Shown piece by piece: positions 51,090-63,583 of a DNA stretch of 64,000 nt (position 1 is its first letter; every line of letters begins with the position of its first letter). The notes below the pieces were generated by a model, which was not told the origin of the DNA, ran no database searches, and worked only from the letters and a program-made list of their open reading frames with translations. The DNA is from Pseudonocardia alaniniphila (GTDB lineage Bacteria; Actinomycetota; Actinomycetes; Mycobacteriales; Pseudonocardiaceae). The stretch spans positions 62,001 to 126,000 of the forward strand of contig NZ_JAKXMK010000006.1 in NCBI RefSeq assembly GCF_022524485.1, read 5' to 3'. Position numbers and translations under genes: made by a program.

Positions 51090-52814
51090 ATGAGGAACCC
51101 CCGCGTACTCGCCCTTGTCGGCGTGCTCGTCGGCGTCGCGCTGGTTGCGCCGGTCGTGATGGTGGTGCCGAGGGCTGTGGCGCCCACGAGCACGGCGAAC
51201 GTCGGGTACGCGGAGTACACGGTCCTGCTCACCGCGACCGGGGACGCCGGCGTGCGCGCCGCGGCCGACGCGGCGGTGCAGGCGGCCGGGGGGCAGGTGC
51301 TGCGCGAGAACGCCGCGGTCGGCGCGCTGGTCGTGCAGGCGCCTGCCACCGGATTCGTGGAGGCGGTCACCGCCGACGACGCCGTGTTCGGGGCGGTGCG
51401 TGCTCGGGTCGTCGGTGCAGCGCCGCCAGCGCACACCGCGCAGGCCCCTTCCCCGCTGACGGCCGCCTCGGCGGTCACGGCCGTTGCTCCCCGGGGGCCC
51501 GCGGGGCTCGACCCGATGGATTCACAGCTGTGGGGGCTGGCGATGATCAAGGCCGATGCCGCTCGCGCCGTGCAGGCCGGAGACCGGCGGGTGCAGGTCG
51601 GAATTCTCGACAGCGGCATCGACGCCACCCATCCCGACCTCGCCGCGAACGTCGACACGCGGCTGTCGCGCAACTTCGTCACCGACATCCCGCGTGACGA
51701 GACCGGCGCCGAGATGGACGGTCCGTGCGAGTTCGCCGACTGCATCGACCCCGCCGATCACGACGACGCAGGCCACGGCACGCACGTGGCCGGAATCGTG
51801 GCCGCTGCTGCCGACGGGTCGGGCATCTCGGGTGTGGCGCCGGGCGTCACGCTCGTGAGCATCCGGGGCGGCCAGGACTCGGGGCTGATGTTCCTGCAGC
51901 CGGTGATCGACGCGTTGACCTATGGCGCCGACATCGGGCTCGACGTGATCAACATGTCGTTCTTCGTCGATCCCTGGCTCTACAACTGCCTCGACAACCC
52001 GGCCGACCCGCCCGAAGCCCGGATCGCGCAGCGCACCACAGTGGAGGCGGTGAGCCGCGCGCTGGAGTACGCCCACGCCAAGGGCGTCACGCTGGTGGGC
52101 TCGCTCGGCAACGGGCACGTGGACCTCGGCAGCCCGGGATCCGACCCGACCAGCCCCAACAGCCCGGCCGGGAGCGCCTACGCGAGGAAGATCGACAACG
52201 GCACGTGCCTGCTCTTGCCGGCAGAGGGCCCGCACGTCATCGGGGTGTCGGCGGTCGGGCCGTCGGGCACCAAGGCCGACTACTCGAACTACGGCATCGA
52301 GCAGGTCTCCGTGGCCGCGCCCGGTGGCTGGTTCCAGGACGGGTTCGGGACACCGAGCTCCCGGCGTCCGGAGAACCTCGTGCTCTCCACCTACCCGCGC
52401 AGCCTCCTCCAGGCGAGCGGGGCGGTCGACGCGAAAGGTGCGGTCACGGCGAGCGGCACCGCCAACGGTGTGCAGAGTTTCTGCGGGCCGCGTGGCTGCG
52501 GGTACTACGTGCCGCTGCAGGGCACGTCGATGGCGGCGCCGTACGTGGCGGGCGTCGCGGCACTGGTGGTGAGCGAGTTCGGCACCCCCGACCCGCAGCA
52601 CCCCGGGAACCTGACGATGGCTCCCGACGAGGTGGAGCGCGTGCTCGTGGACACGGCCGCGTCCAGGTCGTGCCCGGCGCCGGTCGTGTCCTACACCCGG
52701 GAAGGGCGGACGCCGGACTTCGACGCCCGGTGTGCCGGCGATGCGGAGTTCAACGGGCACTACGGCGCGGGCATCGTCGACGCGCTGGCCGCGGTGAGCG
52801 CCGACGCGCGCTGA
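51090..52814 (+). CDS. Secreted subtilisin-family serine protease (S8)
   Basis: 574 aa. A signal peptide (about residues 1-31) is followed by an inhibitor-I9-like pro-region (about 40-110). The catalytic triad is visible as VGILDSGIDATHPD (Asp), DAGHGTHVAGIVAA (His) and GTSMAAPYVAGVAALV (Ser). A long segment between the His and Ser carries several Cys, likely paired outside the cell. No C-terminal anchor is seen, so the enzyme is probably released. Length is typical for actinobacterial extracellular proteases. Confidence 0.94.
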   Translation: MRNPRVLALVGVLVGVALVAPVVMVVPRAVAPTSTANVGYAEYTVLLTATGDAGVRAAADAAVQAAGGQVLRENAAVGALVVQAPATGFVEAVTADDAVFGAVRARVVGAAPPAHTAQAPSPLTAASAVTAVAPRGPAGLDPMDSQLWGLAMIKADAARAVQAGDRRVQVGILDSGIDATHPDLAANVDTRLSRNFVTDIPRDETGAEMDGPCEFADCIDPADHDDAGHGTHVAGIVAAAADGSGISGVAPGVTLVSIRGGQDSGLMFLQPVIDALTYGADIGLDVINMSFFVDPWLYNCLDNPADPPEARIAQRTTVEAVSRALEYAHAKGVTLVGSLGNGHVDLGSPGSDPTSPNSPAGSAYARKIDNGTCLLLPAEGPHVIGVSAVGPSGTKADYSNYGIEQVSVAAPGGWFQDGFGTPSSRRPENLVLSTYPRSLLQASGAVDAKGAVTASGTANGVQSFCGPRGCGYYVPLQGTSMAAPYVAGVAALVVSEFGTPDPQHPGNLTMAPDEVERVLVDTAASRSCPAPVVSYTREGRTPDFDARCAGDAEFNGHYGAGIVDALAAVSADAR

Positions 52815-52898
52815 TCCAGCTGGTCAGCGCGAAACCCGGGGATGATTCCGGGGTTCCTCCGGAGCCCTCCCGCGCCGCGGTCCTCGATGATCGCGGCC

Positions 52899-53582
52899 AT
52901 GGCGAGCACCTCCCGTCGTTGGCGGCAGATGACGGTCTGGCTGCACGTCCTGACCTCGGCGGGCTGGATGACATTGGCGCTGGTGCTCTTCGCGCTGCTC
53001 TACCTCGCCGCGACGGCCCGTGATCCGGTGACGGCGACCGGGGCGACGGCGATGGCGCACTACCTCGACGTCGCACTGCTTGCCCCGCTCGGGAACGCGT
53101 CGGCGGCGACGGGGATCATGCTCGGACTCGGCACGCAGTGGGGCTTGATCCATCACCGCTGGGTCCTCGCCAAGTTCGCGATAACGCTCGTACAGCTCTA
53201 CGCCGGCGTCTTCCTGCTCTCGCCGACGCTCGACGCGACAGGCGACGCACCGGGTGCGGGTCCACCGCCGGGCCTGCTCCTGGGCACCGTGGCGATGGCC
53301 TCGGCCATCGCGTTCCAGGCGTGGCTGTCGGTGGTGAAGCCGGGTGGGAAGACCCGATGGTCCCGCGATCGGCGCACCGGTCGTCCGGTGCGTCTCCCCA
53401 CGGCGGCGCCCTGGGTCTTCGCGGGTGCGGTGCTGGCGCCTGCCGCCGACATCGCCGTGGGCACCGCGCTCGGGTTTCCCAGCCCGTTCCTGTCGCTGAT
53501 CGTGGTCGGCGTGGCGGTCGGGGTGCGTCGCCGGACGCTGCGGGCGGCACGGGCGCTCGCCGTCACCCCGGGCCTGGGCTGA
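52899..53582 (+). CDS. Predicted integral membrane protein (DUF2269-like)
   Basis: 227 aa from ATG 52899; ATGs at 52842 and 52887 are alternatives and none has a clear ribosome site. Five to six hydrophobic segments are visible: TVWLHVLTSAGWMTLALVLF first, then a GNASAATGIMLGL segment, KFAITLVQLYAGVFLL, LLGTVAMASAIAFQAWL and PFLSLIVVGVAVGV. The HVLTSAGWM and KFAI features resemble DUF2269-type membrane proteins of unknown role. The Arg-rich loop GGKTRWSRDRRTGRP should be cytoplasmic. Confidence 0.7.
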   Translation: MASTSRRWRQMTVWLHVLTSAGWMTLALVLFALLYLAATARDPVTATGATAMAHYLDVALLAPLGNASAATGIMLGLGTQWGLIHHRWVLAKFAITLVQLYAGVFLLSPTLDATGDAPGAGPPPGLLLGTVAMASAIAFQAWLSVVKPGGKTRWSRDRRTGRPVRLPTAAPWVFAGAVLAPAADIAVGTALGFPSPFLSLIVVGVAVGVRRRTLRAARALAVTPGLG

Positions 53583-53588
53583 GCCTGG

Positions 53589-55046
53589 TCAGCGCGTGGG
53601 CGTCGGTGCGATGAGCCGCACCACCGACGAGGCCATCCGCAGCGAACCGATCCCGGTGGGATGGAACGGGAAGGGGTCGGCCATGCCCTGCAGGTCGGGC
53701 CCCAGACCGTCGACCCCGTCCTCGCACAGCAACCCGAGCTCCGGGCGGGCCACCGCGAAGCCGTACTTCTCCGCACCGGTCTCCAGCACCGCGTTGAGCT
53801 GCTCGTTGCGGTCGGTGAGCAGGCCGATCTTGCCGGCGTCGAGCCCGGGGTAGCCCTCGGCGCGCGTGTCGGCGCAGTCGGCGTCGGGAGGGAACGCCCC
53901 GTAGGAGGTCATCACGATGATCTGGGGGCGGCCGGGAAGATCGTTGAGGTCGATGAGCAGGTCGCCGTAGACACGGTCGAAGGCCGCCATCCGATAGTCG
54001 AACTCGCCCTGGGTGAGCTGGTCGGAGCAGTCCGCCACGCCGTAGCAGTAGCGCAGGAAGTCGGTCCAGCCGACGTCGTTCGGGCCGATCGCCACCACGA
54101 CGAACCGCAGGTCCCGCACCTGCTTGAGCACACCGATCTGGGCAGGGACCAGCCGGTCGCCGCGCTGCTGCGGACCGCGCAGGCCGGTGGTGACGGTGGC
54201 GCTCGGACAGGCGAGGTTGAGCACGTTGGCCGAGGTGAGATGGCCGATCTCGGCGGCGAGCGAATCGGTGCTGCGCTCACAGGCGCCGTCGTCGGCCGTG
54301 CCGCCGGGCAGCGGCGGCCCGCCGACCCGGACGGCCCGCGAGTCGCCGATCACCGCGCCCTCGAACCCGCTGACCGGCGGCCCGACCGGATCCGGGCTCA
54401 GGTGGTACGCGCCGACGAGCTGAGCGAGCGACGACACCCCGCGCAGCCCCTGCACGGCGCCGCCGTAGGCGAGCACCCCCGACACGCCCCACGCCACGAC
54501 GGAGGCGACGACCGCGATCGCGGTCATCCGCCGCGCCGCCCGCAGGCAGTACGCGACGATCTCGGGAAGCGGCGCGTGGCCCCCCGTCTCACGGCTCTGG
54601 CGGCGGAGCACGACGAGGGTGCGCACACCGGCCGCGCCGGCCGCGGCCGTGAGCGTGAAGGCGACCAGCCCGAGGCCACCGAGCACGTACCAGGTGACGA
54701 AGCCCTTGGTGACGGTCGAGATCGCGGCCTCGCCCGCCTTGGGCGCCGCGCCGGCGTCGAACACCGCGGCTGCGGCGGCGTTGCGCTGCACCGGGCCCAT
54801 GGTCAGCTGCGGGCGCAGGGGTCCATAGACCCGCAACCGGTCGACGTCGAGCGCGGTGTTCCCCACCTGCACGAGCCGGGCGGGACCGGCGACCGACAGC
54901 TGCGGGGGCCGGGCCCCGACCTCGATGTGCTGGCCGAACACCTCGAGATCCTGGGCCGGGGTGAGCGCGACCGCGGTGGGGATGCCGACACCGAGGCAGA
55001 ACAGCACGAGCAGCAGCGTCGGCCACGAACGCAGCTCCTGGAGCAC
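53589..55046 (-). CDS. Membrane-anchored SGNH/GDSL hydrolase
   Basis: 485 aa from GTG 55046; no convincing ribosome site, so the start is approximate. An N-terminal signal or TM helix (residues 7-27), then an extracytoplasmic segment, then TM helices near 130-155 and 185-210, precede the hydrolase domain. The SGNH blocks are VIGDSRAV (Ser), ACPSAT, AIGPNDVGW (Asn) and FPFHPTG (His). Domain order suggests an outward-facing esterase or O-acyl hydrolase held on the membrane. The target is unknown. Confidence 0.82.
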   Translation of the reverse strand: MLQELRSWPTLLLVLFCLGVGIPTAVALTPAQDLEVFGQHIEVGARPPQLSVAGPARLVQVGNTALDVDRLRVYGPLRPQLTMGPVQRNAAAAAVFDAGAAPKAGEAAISTVTKGFVTWYVLGGLGLVAFTLTAAAGAAGVRTLVVLRRQSRETGGHAPLPEIVAYCLRAARRMTAIAVVASVVAWGVSGVLAYGGAVQGLRGVSSLAQLVGAYHLSPDPVGPPVSGFEGAVIGDSRAVRVGGPPLPGGTADDGACERSTDSLAAEIGHLTSANVLNLACPSATVTTGLRGPQQRGDRLVPAQIGVLKQVRDLRFVVVAIGPNDVGWTDFLRYCYGVADCSDQLTQGEFDYRMAAFDRVYGDLLIDLNDLPGRPQIIVMTSYGAFPPDADCADTRAEGYPGLDAGKIGLLTDRNEQLNAVLETGAEKYGFAVARPELGLLCEDGVDGLGPDLQGMADPFPFHPTGIGSLRMASSVVRLIAPTPTR

Positions 55047-55185
55047 GGTTCGCCGGCTATCCCCCCTGTCCAGTGCTCCGCCCCCGTTCGTCCGTGATCG
55101 GCGATCGCCAACCAGGATGAGCGATCGCGACCACCGACGGTACCTGCGAGCGGTCGATCTCCGGAGTCCGATTCCTCCGGCCGGG

Positions 55186-57414
55186 TCAGCGTGCGGGTAC
55201 GGCTCGCACCGCCAGGAGGGCCACGTCGTCGTCGAGCGGATCGGCGGAGAAGCGTTCGACCGCCTCCCGCACCGCTGCGACGACCTGTCGCGCGGGCCGC
55301 CCGGCCGCACCGGTGGCCACGTCGAGCAGCCGTTCCGCGCCGAACTGCTCGCGGCCACGACGGCGCTCGGTGACCCCGTCGGTGTAGACGAGGAGCGTGT
55401 CGCCCGGTCCGAGACGGTGCGGCGTGCACGTCAGGCGCACGGAGGGCAGCAGTCCGACGGCCGTGCCGAACTGCCCGATGAGCTCAGCGGTGCCGTCGGC
55501 GCGCAGGAGCACGGGTTGCACGTGCCCGGCGAGCACGAGCTCGACGTCGAGACCGGCATGCGTGCTGCGGCCCGACGGATCCATCCCGGCCGGTCGCCGC
55601 CTGCTGATCATCGCGGCGGCGAGGGTGCAGAACTGCAGGGGGTCACCGGCCTCGATCATGACCTGGTTGAGCATCTCGATGGCCCGCGGCAGCGGCCGGT
55701 CATCCCGCACGAGGACCCGCAGGACGTCCCGTACGAGACCGGTGCGCGCCGCGGCGCGGGCGCCCTTCCCGCAGACGTCACCGATCGAGACCAGCCAGTG
55801 CGACGGGTCGACGGTGAGCACGTCGTAGAAGTCGCCGCCGACATCGCTTCCCGTGCTCGCAGGGAGGTACTCGGCCGCGAAGTCGACCCCGGGCACCACC
55901 GGCAGCGCCCGGGGGAGCAGTGCCTGCTGGAGAGCCTGTGAGACGGCGACGTGCGCACCGGTGCTCTGTGCGTTGTGGATCGTCAGCGCGGCGCGGCGGG
56001 CGATGTCGCCTGCCATCACGATGTCCTCGGGGCTGTGCGGGCGCCCGTCGGGGCGTCCGACGAGGAGCGTGCCGATCGTGCGGCCGCGGGCGCGCAGCGG
56101 CACCGCGATCCCGTCGGTCGGCACCGCGAAGCGCACCGGGGCGGAGCCGTCGCGGGCCAGCTCGGTGAACCGGGACCGCAGCTCGGGAGGCAGGCCGGGG
56201 GAGCCGTCCGGATCGAGCACCCCGCGCAGCTCGGAGAGCTTGGTCTCGTCGGCGTGGGTGAGCGCGGCCAGCCGGAGACGTCCGGAGGGCTCGACGAGAT
56301 GGACGGCGCACCACCGGCCCAGCCGGGGCACGACGACCTGAGGGACCACCGCGACCGCAAGGTCGACGTCCAGGGACTGGCCCAGCAGCTCGCTGGTCTC
56401 CGCGAGGTAGGTCATCCACGAGCGCCTGCGCTGGTCCACACCGCGCAGCCAGTTGGACTCGACGGCCATCGCGATGCGGGTGGCGACGAGCTCGGTGAGA
56501 TCGCGTGTCCTGTCGGCGTCGATGCTCGCGTTCTGCCGGGACGGGCGGTGCACCACCCGCAGGAGGCCGCGAAGCGGTGCCGTCATGGGCAGGCGCACCT
56601 CGACGGACACGCCTCCGCTCGTCGCGGCGCCGTCCCGGGCGATCTCCCGGGAGCCGGTGCCGTCGCCCTCGTCGACCTCCACCTCCACCGACTCGGCGCC
56701 GAGGAGCTCACGCAGCCTCCGGACCAGCTCGGCCACCAGCTCCACCGGTTCCAGCCGGTCACCGAGGGCCGAGGGGACGTGCAGCAGCCAGCGGGCCTGC
56801 TCGGCACTGGTCCACACGCGCTCGGTGTCCGGCGGTGCGGCCGGGGCGGTGGGTGCGGCCGTGGTGCGGCCCCGGCTGAGGGAGAACCACGTGATGTGGC
56901 GACCGTCGGACTCGTGGCGGGTGCCCCACGTCGTGGCGAGGCGCTGCACGAGTGCGAGGCCGCGGCCGTGGCTGGCCGCGCGGCCGTAGCGCTGCCGTGG
57001 CTGGGCGAGGTGCAGCTCGAGCGGACCCGCACCCCGGTCCGTCACCGCGACGGTGACCTCGTCATCGCTGACGGTGAGGGCAACCTCGAATTCCGTGCCG
57101 GCGTGCAGGACGGCGTTCTCGCACAGCTCGCTCGCGAGCAGCACGACGGTGTCGACGAGGTCGGCACCGTGGGCCCCGGTGCTGCCATCGCCGCTGGTGG
57201 CGGGGTCGAGATCGCGCAGTGCCTCCTGGAGCATTCGGCGCGCTCGTCCGGCCGATCGGGCATCCGGCGGCAGCCTGGTCCGCCGCTCGAGCTGAACGGG
57301 CACGGACGCAGTGTGCACTGTCGGCTGCGGACGCGCTCGCGCCGCCGTCCGTAGCGCCGCCAGATCGATGGAAGCGGGATCGACTGCAACGGGATCGGTT
57401 GCTATGGGATCCAC
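55186..57414 (-). CDS. SpoIIE/RsbU-type PP2C phosphatase with anti-sigma-like ATPase and GAF domains
   Basis: About 742 aa from GTG 57414 (weak start support; later GTGs are possible). Order: an RsbW-like HATPase (about 65-190; LVDTVVLLASELCENAVLHAG, VAVTDRGAG, HGRGLALVQRLA), a weak GAF-like region (about 230-330), a GAF domain (about 340-480), and a SpoIIE PP2C domain (about 500-740; SDVGGDFYDVL, VSIGDVCGKGARAA, DDDVALLAVR). Such proteins both phosphorylate and dephosphorylate anti-anti-sigma factors in stress signalling. It is divergent from the hybrid kinase across ~80 bp, so the two probably form one pathway. Confidence 0.88.
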   Translation of the reverse strand: MDPIATDPVAVDPASIDLAALRTAARARPQPTVHTASVPVQLERRTRLPPDARSAGRARRMLQEALRDLDPATSGDGSTGAHGADLVDTVVLLASELCENAVLHAGTEFEVALTVSDDEVTVAVTDRGAGPLELHLAQPRQRYGRAASHGRGLALVQRLATTWGTRHESDGRHITWFSLSRGRTTAAPTAPAAPPDTERVWTSAEQARWLLHVPSALGDRLEPVELVAELVRRLRELLGAESVEVEVDEGDGTGSREIARDGAATSGGVSVEVRLPMTAPLRGLLRVVHRPSRQNASIDADRTRDLTELVATRIAMAVESNWLRGVDQRRRSWMTYLAETSELLGQSLDVDLAVAVVPQVVVPRLGRWCAVHLVEPSGRLRLAALTHADETKLSELRGVLDPDGSPGLPPELRSRFTELARDGSAPVRFAVPTDGIAVPLRARGRTIGTLLVGRPDGRPHSPEDIVMAGDIARRAALTIHNAQSTGAHVAVSQALQQALLPRALPVVPGVDFAAEYLPASTGSDVGGDFYDVLTVDPSHWLVSIGDVCGKGARAAARTGLVRDVLRVLVRDDRPLPRAIEMLNQVMIEAGDPLQFCTLAAAMISRRRPAGMDPSGRSTHAGLDVELVLAGHVQPVLLRADGTAELIGQFGTAVGLLPSVRLTCTPHRLGPGDTLLVYTDGVTERRRGREQFGAERLLDVATGAAGRPARQVVAAVREAVERFSADPLDDDVALLAVRAVPAR

Positions 57415-57497
57415 TAGGGTCGGGTGCTGCGGCGGCCGCGCCGGTGCCGTGGTGCGCCCGTGCCCGGCCGCTGTCCGAGCATGGGAGGACGGCGGGC

Positions 57498-61642
<4,145 letters not shown>

Positions 61643-61646
<4 letters not shown>

Positions 61647-62182
61647 CCGGACGACAGGCGGCCAGGGTGCTGGCCGTGGACGACCGCCGCGACAACCTGC
61701 TGGCGCTGCAGGCGATCCTCGAAGGACTCCCGATCGAGATCGTGTCGGTCACCAGTGGTGAGGACGCCCTCAAGCGGCTGCTGGTGGAGGACTACGCGGT
61801 GATCCTGCTCGACGCCCACATGCCCGGCATGGACGGCTTCGAGACCGCGGGCCACGTCAAGCAGCGCGAGCGCACGCGGCACATCCCGATCCTGTTCCTC
61901 ACAGCGGTGGACTACGACCCGCACCTGGCGTTCCGCGGGTACCAGGCGGGCGCCGTGGACTACATCACCAAGCCGTTCGACCCGTGGGTGCTGCGGTCCA
62001 AGGTCACCGTGTTCGTCGACCTGTGGACGATGCACACGCAGCTCGCCGAGCGTGCCGCGGAGTGCGGCATGCTGCGTGCGGCCGTGGACGACGCGCTGGA
62101 GTTGCTCGAGGGCGGCGACCCGACCGGCAAGGACCGGGCCCGGGAGCGCCTCGCCGTGGCCCGCCCGCCCCGGCCCCGGTAG
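61643..62182 (+). CDS. Single-domain response regulator (CheY-like receiver)
   Basis: 179 aa, ATG overlapping the kinase stop. The receiver has LAVDDRRDN (acidic pair), VILLDAHMPG with phospho-Asp57, FLTAVD (Thr) and YITKPFD (Lys). About 50 residues after the receiver form a helical tail without a DNA-binding or enzymatic domain. Coupling to the hybrid kinase makes it a phosphate acceptor or shuttle, perhaps feeding the SpoIIE-type phosphatase across the divergent promoter (inference). Confidence 0.92.
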
Positions 62183-62211
62183 GCGGCGCGCACCCCCCTG
62201 ACGGCCACGGA

Positions 62212-62237
62212 CCCGGCCGCTCCTGCGAGCGACCGGG
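62212..62237 (-). terminator. Intrinsic hairpin, probable CsbD terminator (copy 1)
   Basis: CCCGGCCGCTC and GAGCGACCGGG pair over 11 positions with one mismatch that becomes a G-U wobble in minus-strand RNA, around a CTGC loop. It lies after the csbD-like gene and between convergent genes. A near-copy is found at 62790-62820. Confidence 0.65.
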
Positions 62238-62263
62238 CCCGGTATCGGTGAGCTGGCGCGGGA

Positions 62264-62431
62264 TCAGCCGCGGTAGACGTCCTTCATCTTCTCGCCGACC
62301 TGCCGCATGTCGCCCTTCGCTTGGTCGGCGTGCCCTTCGGCCTGGAGCTGCTGGTTGCCGGTGGCCTGGCCGACCTTCTCCTTGGCCTTGCCCTTGAGCT
62401 TCTTGGCCTTGTTGCGGACCTTGTCGCCCAT
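62264..62431 (-). CDS. CsbD-family stress protein (copy 1)
   Basis: 55 aa, ATG at 62431, preceded by GAGGAATG. The sequence starts MGDKVRNKAKKLKGKAKEKV and continues with ATGNQQLQAEGHADQAKGD and GEKMKDVYRG, the classic CsbD pattern of a charged, probably disordered general-stress protein. The function is not known biochemically. It is a paralogue of the gene at 62848; the two flank a broken VOC gene, indicating a tandem duplication. Confidence 0.9.
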   Translation of the reverse strand: MGDKVRNKAKKLKGKAKEKVGQATGNQQLQAEGHADQAKGDMRQVGEKMKDVYRG

Positions 62432-62534
62432 TCCTCAGTCTCCATTCTCATCGGATGCCGCGGACGCCCGCGGAATCACCTGCGGTCAGGAGCTACCCCG
62501 GGGCCCGGTGAGCCCACACTCCGTGCGCGAGGGA

Positions 62535-62652
62535 TTACTCGGACGTGTCATCCCGGCACAGGTAGAACGGGTGGCCGGCCGGGTCGAGTACACCCGAAAG
62601 GTGATGCCCGGGCCGGTGCTCGTGCCCACGGGCACCGATCGCGAGCCCCGGC
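62535..62652 (-). pseudogene. VOC-family (glyoxalase-like) 3' remnant
   Basis: On the minus strand a frame ending at TAA 62535-62537 reads GLAIGARGHEHRPG and LDPAGHPFYLCR. This matches the C-terminus of the intact VOC gene at 63160 (LAIGARKHEHQPG and LDPAGHPFCLC). Only about 39 residues survive; the N-terminal module and start are gone. It is the decayed partner in a VOC-CsbD duplication. Confidence 0.8.
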
Positions 62653-62789
62653 CTTCGATGGCGGCCCACCGCCATCATCGTTCGGGGGTTCGGCAGCCGC
62701 GAGTGACACGGCTCGCGGGCCCGAACCGCCGATCGCGAAAGACCAGCGGGCGGGCCGGGACATGCGATGCGCGGGACGCGGACGCGCGA

Positions 62790-62820
62790 GGGCCCGGCCG
62801 CTCCAGGCGCGACCGGGCCC
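62790..62820 (-). terminator. Intrinsic hairpin, probable CsbD terminator (copy 2)
   Basis: GGGCCCGGCCGC and GCGACCGGGCCC pair over 12 positions with one mismatch (a G-U wobble on the minus strand) around a 7-base loop. It follows the second csbD-like gene and is clearly related to copy 1 at 62212-62237. Confidence 0.65.
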
Positions 62821-62847
62821 GTTCTGCGGTGAGCGGAGCGACAAGGC

Positions 62848-63021
62848 TCAGCTGCGGAAGACGTCCTTGATCTTCTCGCCCGCCTGCTTGAGGTTGCCCT
62901 TGGCCTGGTCGGCGTGACCCTCGGCCTCGAGTTCCTCGTCGCCCGTGGCGTGGCCGATCTTCTCCTTGGCCTTGCCCTTGAGCTGCTCGGCCTTGTTGTC
63001 GATCTTGTCGTCGGTACCCAT
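62848..63021 (-). CDS. CsbD-family stress protein (copy 2)
   Basis: 57 aa from ATG 63021 with GGAGG eight bases upstream; the frame is open further upstream but this start fits the family. MGTDDKIDNKAEQLKGKAKE is followed by ATGDEELEAEGHADQAKGN and GEKIKDVFRS. It is more acidic than copy 1 and has a better ribosome site. It lies downstream of the intact VOC gene and could share its promoter or have a stress promoter in the 138-bp gap. Confidence 0.92.
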   Translation of the reverse strand: MGTDDKIDNKAEQLKGKAKEKIGHATGDEELEAEGHADQAKGNLKQAGEKIKDVFRS

Positions 63022-63159
63022 GTGGAGCCTCCGTTCCTCGGATGCCCGGGGAGCGCCCCCGGCATCGATCGCTGGAACCGGCCTACCCGGGCTTCGGCGA
63101 TCCCACACACCGGCCGCCCCCGGTGGCCGTGGGGAGGGGGACGGCCGGCTGTTGTGCGA

Positions 63160-63543
63160 CTACGAGGCGGGGGAGGCTAGGCAGAGGCAGAACGGGTGGC
63201 CGGCGGGATCGAGGTAGACCCGGAAGGTGGTGCCGGGCTGGTGCTCGTGCTTGCGGGCACCGATCGCGAGCACCTGCGCCTCTGCGGCGTCGAGGTCGGG
63301 CACGTCGAAGTCGAGGTGGATCTGCTGCGGCTGCTCCTCGCTCGGCCATTGCGGCGGGACGTGGTCGGGAGCCAGCTGGAAGGCCAGCGCGACACCACCC
63401 TGGCCGGCGAGCTGCACCCAGTCGTCCTCCGAGCGCACGACGGGAGCGCCGGAGAGCGCGCTGTAGAACTCGGCGAGGGCCTTGGGCTCGCGGCAGTCGA
63501 GGGCGATGACGCTCAGCGTGGCGATTCCGGTGGTGGTCGTCAT
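63160..63543 (-). CDS. VOC-family (glyoxalase/bleomycin resistance-like) protein
   Basis: 127 aa from ATG 63543. Two beta-alpha-beta-beta-beta modules are visible: LSVIALDCREPKALAEFYSAL at the N-terminus and IHLDFDVPDLDAAEAQVLAI with LDPAGHPFCLC at the C-terminus. The single-module pattern with HLDFDV and DPAGHPF is common in actinobacterial glyoxalase-like stress or resistance proteins. The metal-site residues are only partly conserved, so a specific reaction cannot be named. A truncated paralogue lies at 62535. Confidence 0.88.
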   Translation of the reverse strand: MTTTTGIATLSVIALDCREPKALAEFYSALSGAPVVRSEDDWVQLAGQGGVALAFQLAPDHVPPQWPSEEQPQQIHLDFDVPDLDAAEAQVLAIGARKHEHQPGTTFRVYLDPAGHPFCLCLASPAS

Positions 63544-63583
63544 GGCACGGACGGTAGCGGGTCCACCCGACATTTCGGGCCGG

